Assembly: GCA_945482615.1 (NCBI GenBank)
Contig: CALYRG010000010.1
Span: 1 to 35,547 of the forward strand
DNA from: an uncultured Clostridia bacterium
Lineage (GTDB): Bacteria > Bacillota > Clostridia > Oscillospirales > Oscillospiraceae
DNA length: 35,547 bases
Direction: 5' to 3'
A model generated the notes under the pieces. The model saw nothing but the letters and a program-made list of their open reading frames with translations, searched no databases and was not told the origin of the DNA. The translations under genes were made by a program, and so were the position numbers. Numbering within the stretch: the first letter of the stretch is position 1; each line of letters opens with the position of its first letter. Positions 32,230 through 35,547 of this stretch are shown piece by piece.

Positions 32230-32247
32230 GAAAAGGAGAGCTCCTTT

Positions 32248-33303
32248 ATGGAAAAGGAAATGATTCAGCAGATAATGTATGCACCCCATCAGGTCAGCTT
32301 CCGGAAAACAGTGGTGCCTGCGGTTCAGCCCGGGCAGGTCCGTGTCAAAATCAAGATGATCGGCATCTGCGGCAGTGACATCCATGTTTTTCACGGAACC
32401 CACCCCTTCACTGCCTACCCGGTGACCCAGGGGCACGAGGTGTCCGGTGAGATTGTGGAGCTGGGAGAAAATGTAACCGGCTTGGAGCTGGGGCAGAGCG
32501 TTACCATCGAGCCTCAGGTAGTGTGCGGAAAGTGCCATCCCTGCCGGCATGGAAAATATAATCTGTGCGAGGAACTGAAGGTAATGGGATTCCAGACCAC
32601 CGGTACCGCATCGACCTATTTTGTGGTGGACGCCGCCAAGGTAACACCGCTGCCGGAAGGCGTGGATTACAAGGCAGGCGCCATGGTAGAGCCGCTGGCT
32701 GTGGCAGTACACGCCGTGCGCAGAGCCGGCGATGTCCGGGGTATGAAGATCGCAGTGCTGGGGGCCGGGCCAATTGGCAATCTGGTGGCCCAGACTGCAA
32801 AGGGCCTGGGCGCAGAGGCGGTGCTGGTTACCGACGTCAGCGACTATCGCCTGGAGCTTGCCGGAAAAGTGGGGGCTGATTATACGGTAAATACCCGGAA
32901 GGAGAACTTCGGGGATGCAATGGTGGCATGCTTCGGCCAGGATAAGGCGGATGTAATCTATGACTGTGCCGGCAATGATACCACCATCGGTCAGGCAATT
33001 CAGTACGCCCGAAAGGGAAGTACGATCATTCTTGTGGCGGTTTTTGCCGGAATGGCAAAGGTGGATCTTGCGGTTCTCAACGACCATGAGCTGGATCTGA
33101 ATACCACGATGATGTACCGCCACGAGGATTATCTCAAGGCAATGGAGCTGATCCAGGCAGGCAGGGTGCAGCTGGAGCCGCTGCAAAGCAAGGTATTTCC
33201 CTTTGGCCAGTATCAGCAGGCCTATGAATTCATAGATGCAAACCGTGAGACGACCATGAAGGTTTTGATCAACGTAGAAGACGATGAAGAAATAGTGCTG
33301 TAA
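32248..33303 (+). CDS. Zinc-dependent alcohol dehydrogenase (MDR), second copy
   Basis: 351-aa medium-chain dehydrogenase. Catalytic zinc ligands C41, H63 and E64 and structural C93, C96, C99 and C107 are intact; the nucleotide motif is GAGPIG. It is clearly a distinct paralogue of the preceding gene rather than a recent duplicate. AAAGGAGAG precedes the ATG and the gap is 18 nt. Two different dehydrogenases in line suggest two oxidation steps, or an oxidation and a re-reduction that epimerises a hydroxyl (inference). Last gene of the operon; no strong terminator directly follows, the nearest being at 33501-33530. Confidence 0.88.
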   Translation: MEKEMIQQIMYAPHQVSFRKTVVPAVQPGQVRVKIKMIGICGSDIHVFHGTHPFTAYPVTQGHEVSGEIVELGENVTGLELGQSVTIEPQVVCGKCHPCRHGKYNLCEELKVMGFQTTGTASTYFVVDAAKVTPLPEGVDYKAGAMVEPLAVAVHAVRRAGDVRGMKIAVLGAGPIGNLVAQTAKGLGAEAVLVTDVSDYRLELAGKVGADYTVNTRKENFGDAMVACFGQDKADVIYDCAGNDTTIGQAIQYARKGSTIILVAVFAGMAKVDLAVLNDHELDLNTTMMYRHEDYLKAMELIQAGRVQLEPLQSKVFPFGQYQQAYEFIDANRETTMKVLINVEDDEEIVL

Positions 33304-33477
33304 TATATGGACGGTGAAACAGGGATGTGTACCGTCTGCAGGGCAATTTTGCATGGGGACAGCACACGAACTGCCTCCATGCAATGCTCGATTGTACCAA
33401 TCGGATTTCCGTTACGGCATGTGCCTTTCCGCCCACAGCTTTCCGGGTATTTTACCCGGTTCTGCCCGGGCCGTCCT

Positions 33478-33554
33478 TTCGAATCCCATTCTCTCCGCAG
33501 GAAAAAGGCACGCCGAAGCGTGCCTTTTTCCTGGCGGAGAGAATGGGATTCGAA
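33478..33554. repeat. Near-perfect 36/37-bp inverted repeat of the tRNA-Ser 3' end and terminator
   Basis: Left arm 33478-33513 and right arm 33518-33554 are complementary over 36 positions, with one extra base in the right arm, and close on the loop CGAA. The right arm contains the tRNA-Ser T-arm and acceptor 3' side, its CCA and the terminator; the left arm is an inverted copy of the same sequence lacking one C of CCA. Confidence 0.9.
33501..33530. terminator. Bidirectional terminator between the ABC-sulfatase operon and tRNA-Ser
   Basis: Perfect 13-bp stem GAAAAAGGCACGC / GCGTGCCTTTTTC with loop CGAA. T5 on both strands lets it end tRNA-Ser (minus) and the dehydrogenase operon (plus). Confidence 0.88.
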
Positions 33555-33620
33555 CCCATGGCGGATTGCTCCGTCACCGGTTTTCAAGACCGGCTCCTTA
33601 AACCACTCGGACATCTCTCC
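33532..33620 (-). tRNA. tRNA-Ser (anticodon UGA), CCA encoded
   Basis: Reads UCA codons. Acceptor arms GGAGAGA and TCTCTCC pair perfectly, discriminator G, then CCA encoded in the DNA (33532-33534). The anticodon loop is CTTGAAA (anticodon TGA), and a long variable arm, the T-loop TTCGAAT and 89-nt length are typical of tRNA-Ser. It has its own promoter and terminator. Confidence 0.97.
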
Positions 33621-33631
33621 AACTGACCTTC

Positions 33632-33660
33632 ACTATAGCATTTCCCGGCGGAAAAGTCAA
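33632..33660 (-). promoter_or_regulatory. Promoter of tRNA-Ser
   Basis: TTGACT (33655-33660), a 17-nt spacer ending in TGC and TATAGT (33632-33637): an extended -10 promoter with the start near 33625, a few bases before the tRNA. Confidence 0.85.
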
Positions 33661-33678
33661 GCCGTCCACCGCACGGCG

Positions 33679-33948
33679 TTACGGCCGATTCTCCGGCTTC
33701 CCGGCCAGCGCCATCACGGCGTCCAGCTTCCGGCATACGGCGCCGTAGTTCTCCCGCCGGTGGGGAAAGAGGCAGCCGGAGCAGTCCTTGATCCCGGCAT
33801 CGGTATACCGGAAGCTGCCGCCGCAGCGGCTGCCCAGACAGTACAGCGGGCAATAGCAGAACAGACAATTAAAATTCTCCCGGTCTGCACCGGCATGGCA
33901 GGGAAACCAGGGGCAATCCGTATTCTGGAAATAGTCGTAGCCGTTCAT
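33679..33948 (-). CDS. Cysteine-rich small domain protein (PF04071-like)
   Basis: 89 aa with nine Cys in the family pattern: YFQNTDCPWFPCH, then NFNCLFCYCPLYCLGSRCGG and GIKDCSGCLFPHRRENY, suited to binding metal. The family is a stand-alone or cobalamin-gene-fused small domain in anaerobes; its function is unknown. The ATG directly follows the stop of the RluA-type gene (TGA then ATG) with GAGG upstream, so the two are co-translated. No cobalamin gene is near. Confidence 0.85.
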   Translation of the reverse strand: MNGYDYFQNTDCPWFPCHAGADRENFNCLFCYCPLYCLGSRCGGSFRYTDAGIKDCSGCLFPHRRENYGAVCRKLDAVMALAGKPENRP

Positions 33949-34605
33949 TCACACATCCTCTTTTCGCAGCTGGGGGAACAGATTCCAGGGCCAGCGGCTG
34001 TCGGGCAGCCGGGAAAAGTGCAAAGCTTCACCGGTTTCGGGATGGCGGAAGCCGATGCGGCAGGACCACAGGGCAAGTCCGCAGTCCTCCTCCGGGACGG
34101 CATATTTTCGCTCTCCAACCAGAGGCAGCCCCCGGCTGGAAAACTGCACCCGAATCTGATGGGTGCGCCCGGTTTGCAGCCGGATGCGGATCAGGCTGAG
34201 ACCATCCCGTTCGTCCTCCACCCGGTAGTGCAGGATGGCCTCCTGCACACCCTTTCCGGGCTCCCGGGCAACAAAGGTCATTTTCCTGGCCTTGTCCCGG
34301 TACAGAAGGTCAGTCAGCGTCCCCCGGGACTCCGGCACAGAGCCGTGCACCACGGCCAGATACTCCTTTTCCAGCTCGTCCTCCCGTACCTGGCGGCTCA
34401 GCTCCGATGCAGCCGGGGCAGACCGGGCCAGAACCATCACCCCGCCCACAACCCGGTCCAGCCGGTGGACGGTGCGCACGTCGGCGTTGGGGTCGCCCAG
34501 CTCCCGGCGGACAAGCTCCGGCACACCGCCGGGTTCGTCCGTGGAGAGTACCCGCTCCGGCTTGACGCAGACGACCACCTGAGAATCCTGATACAGAATG
34601 TCCAT
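33949..34605 (-). CDS. RluA-family RNA pseudouridine synthase
   Basis: Converts uridine to pseudouridine in rRNA or tRNA. 218 aa, short for the family: no N-terminal S4 domain, as in RluA/TruC/YqcB-type members. The catalytic D50 is in VHRLDR, followed by KEYLAVVHG, and RLQTGRTHQIRVQF is the RNA-contact motif. The target base cannot be told from the sequence. AAGGG lies 10 nt before the ATG. It is in a two-gene unit with the Cys-rich protein. Confidence 0.92.
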   Translation of the reverse strand: MDILYQDSQVVVCVKPERVLSTDEPGGVPELVRRELGDPNADVRTVHRLDRVVGGVMVLARSAPAASELSRQVREDELEKEYLAVVHGSVPESRGTLTDLLYRDKARKMTFVAREPGKGVQEAILHYRVEDERDGLSLIRIRLQTGRTHQIRVQFSSRGLPLVGERKYAVPEEDCGLALWSCRIGFRHPETGEALHFSRLPDSRWPWNLFPQLRKEDV

Positions 34606-34693
34606 TGCAATCCATCCCTTCTGCCTTCAGTTTATCAGAGAACTGCCCGGCAGGCAAGAGGAAAAAGAAAAAACAGAAATTTCAAAAAAAGAC

Positions 34694-34722
34694 TTGCATT
34701 TTCCCGGAAAGTGTGCTAATAT
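34694..34722 (+). promoter_or_regulatory. Promoter of tRNA-Pro
   Basis: TTGCAT (34694-34699), a 17-nt spacer ending in TGC and TAATAT (34717-34722); an extended -10 promoter with the start near 34729. Confidence 0.8.
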
Positions 34723-34756
34723 ACTTGAGCCGTCAGAGGGCGGCGGAATATCATAT

Positions 34757-34833
34757 CCGGGTGTGGCGAAGTTTGGTATCGCGCTTGAATGGGGTTCAAG
34801 AGGCCTCGAGTTCGAATCTCGACACTCGGACCA
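34757..34833 (+). tRNA. tRNA-Pro (anticodon GGG), CCA encoded
   Basis: 77 nt. Acceptor CCGGGTG pairs with CACTCGG (one G-T), discriminator A and encoded CCA. D-stem GCGA/TCGC, anticodon stem CTTGA/TCAAG with loop ATGGGGT (anticodon GGG, reading CCC), and T-arm TCGAG/CTCGA with loop TTCGAAT. Confidence 0.95.
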
Positions 34834-34872
34834 AAAAAGTTGGTAGTTTATCTGATAACTACCAACTTTTTT
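34834..34872 (+). terminator. Terminator of tRNA-Pro
   Basis: GTTGGTAGTT / AACTACCAAC stem extended by A5/T5 pairs, an 8-nt loop and a T6 run, directly after the CCA. The rest of the gap to 35006 shows only a weak GCCAC / GTGGC hairpin (34974-34987), possibly ending the DUF4405 transcript. Confidence 0.9.
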
Positions 34873-35006
34873 CATGTAAAAAAATCGTCTTACATTTTTC
34901 CTCAGTTGTGCAAGATGTGATGTTATTGCATACCTATTGCAGACACTATCATAGCGCATTTGTTGCCTAAATTTGCCACATAAGTGGCTAAATAATGGCC
35001 GTCCTC

Positions 35007-35453
35007 CTACCCGATTGGAAAACTGTGGCTATGCAATCGTGCCCTATTCTTTAGATGTGCTCCGTGAAGCCCCAGATGGATGCCGGAAAGGACCAGCGCT
35101 GCCGCCGCGAAGAAGTAGTGCCACATCTGCAGGCCGCGGGCACCGGCGATGGCAGTGGGGAGGGTCTTGGAGATCAGAAGACCCGTGACCAGAACTGCCG
35201 TCATAGACGCAAGCAGCAGCACGTCCACAATCCAGCGGGCATTCAGCTTCGCTTTCCACCCAAAAATACCAACCGTTACGGCGCGAATCCATTTCCAGTT
35301 CAGCGCCTTGTGAAGCAGGAACAGCCCGCACAGCGCGATACCACCCCATTCGTGAAACTGCATACTGATGGCTCGTTTCTGATACATCAGTGCCAGCAGC
35401 ACCAGCAGTACCAGATCCAATGTGAGTTTAACGTAGATTTTCCTCTTATTCAT
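35007..35453 (-). CDS. DUF4405 domain membrane protein
   Basis: 148 aa with about four membrane helices: residues 8-24 (TLDLVLLVLLALMYQ region), about 34-50 (WGGIALCGLFLLH), about 72-95 and about 105-128. Histidines in or near the helices (FHEWGG, LLHKALNWKW, MWHYFFA, GIHLGLHGAH) fit DUF4405, thought to bind heme like cytochrome b-type proteins. Short of acceptor knowledge, a redox role is inferred. I chose the ATG at 35453 over a TTG at 35459. It begins 12 nt after the partial gene upstream, so they form one operon. The last residues (RLHSHSFPIG) look unlike the usual tail. Confidence 0.75.
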   Translation of the reverse strand: MNKRKIYVKLTLDLVLLVLLALMYQKRAISMQFHEWGGIALCGLFLLHKALNWKWIRAVTVGIFGWKAKLNARWIVDVLLLASMTAVLVTGLLISKTLPTAIAGARGLQMWHYFFAAAALVLSGIHLGLHGAHLKNRARLHSHSFPIG

Positions 35454-35465
35454 ATCCAATTATCC

Positions 35466-35547
35466 TTATTTAGCGGTAAAGCTTTGGGTGGCATTTCCAA
35501 CACGCAGGGTGTAGCTTTCGCCGGGCTGAATGGCAGGACAACTGAGA
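35466..35547 (-). CDS. 3' end of a protein gene, cut by the window edge
   Basis: Only the last 26 codons are in the window, ending AIQPGESYTLRVGNATQSFTAK. The PGESYTLRVGN...SFTA pattern is a beta-strand-rich end typical of carbohydrate-binding-domain-containing secreted proteins of Clostridia, but too little is visible to name it. The stop is 12 nt before the DUF4405 start. Confidence 0.7.
   Translation of the reverse strand, partial: LSCPAIQPGESYTLRVGNATQSFTAK

Noticed and set aside
33310-33337. GACGGT / ACCGTC inverted repeat after the last dehydrogenase as an operon terminator
   Set aside because: The stem is 6 bp with a loop of about 15 nt and no T-run; the hairpin at 33501-33530 is a far better terminator.
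33307-34719. 470-codon plus-strand frame after the dehydrogenases
   Set aside because: It runs through tRNA-Ser and antisense to the RluA-type gene; the EWDSNPWRIAPSPVFKTGSLNHSD-like text is the known artefact of translating tRNA-Ser.
34598-34970. Short frames over tRNA-Pro
   Set aside because: They are translations of the tRNA and its terminator, with no independent start signal.

Overview
The window looks like chromosomal DNA of an anaerobic, GC-rich, spore-former-type Clostridia, most like the Oscillospirales (inference). Supporting signs are a T-box-controlled cysS, a site-2 protease of the SpoIVFB type, the TIGR03960/DUF2344 radical-SAM pair, a zinc-ribbon/kinase/RCC1 membrane protein, and dispersed palindromes with GGGCGGTT/AACCGCCC arms. 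No rRNA, CRISPR array, phage gene or transposase was seen.

Layout. (1) 112-5563, minus: a five-gene glycerol operon (FAD/[2Fe-2S] glycerol-3-phosphate dehydrogenase subunit, a second FAD subunit, a DUF1667 Cys protein, glycerol kinase, and a monoacylglycerol-lipase-like hydrolase). It is divergent from a LacI-family regulator (5969-6982) that has a palindromic operator at its own promoter and is followed by a GH94 cellobiose phosphorylase (7280-9700). (2) 9980-13481, plus: a small membrane protein and M50 protease, then the radical-SAM/DUF2344 pair and a Lar-type zinc ribbon. (3) 13952-15940, minus: a transmembrane Ser/Thr kinase with six 38-residue RCC1-like repeats. (4) 16066-21551, minus: cysS-polA-rimI-tsaD; cysS has a complete T-box leader with a UGC (Cys) specifier, and the last three genes are coupled by ATGA overlaps. 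(5) 21932-23305, plus: a lipoprotein with five bacterial SH3 domains. (6) 23622-33303: the accessory cluster. A ROK regulator is divergent from an eight-gene operon: NitT/TauT-type binding lipoprotein, two different permeases, two different ATPases, a cytoplasmic formylglycine sulfatase and two zinc alcohol dehydrogenases. (7) 33532-35547: tRNA-Ser(UGA), a Cys-rich small-domain protein, an RluA-type pseudouridine synthase, tRNA-Pro(GGG), a DUF4405 membrane protein and the 3' end of one more gene.

Region 6 is the strongest candidate for an undescribed system. The operon encodes import of a small anionic compound, hydrolysis of a sulfate ester inside the cell (the sulfatase has no signal peptide) and oxidation of the released alcohol. 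A perfect 10+5+10 palindrome lies at the operon promoter, and a 20/25 match to it lies in front of the ROK gene, which gives a concrete regulon model. The two ATPases carry complementary defects (H-loop His to Asn in one, LSGGM to LSASM in the other) that would fall in the same composite ATP site, as in asymmetric heterodimeric ABC exporters.

Other points of note: a 36/37-bp inverted duplication of the tRNA-Ser 3' end through its terminator; three copies of a MITE-like element plus solo palindromes with compensatory arm changes; and three promoters (kinase, tRNA-Ser, tRNA-Pro) that share a TTTCC...GGA spacer and an extended -10.
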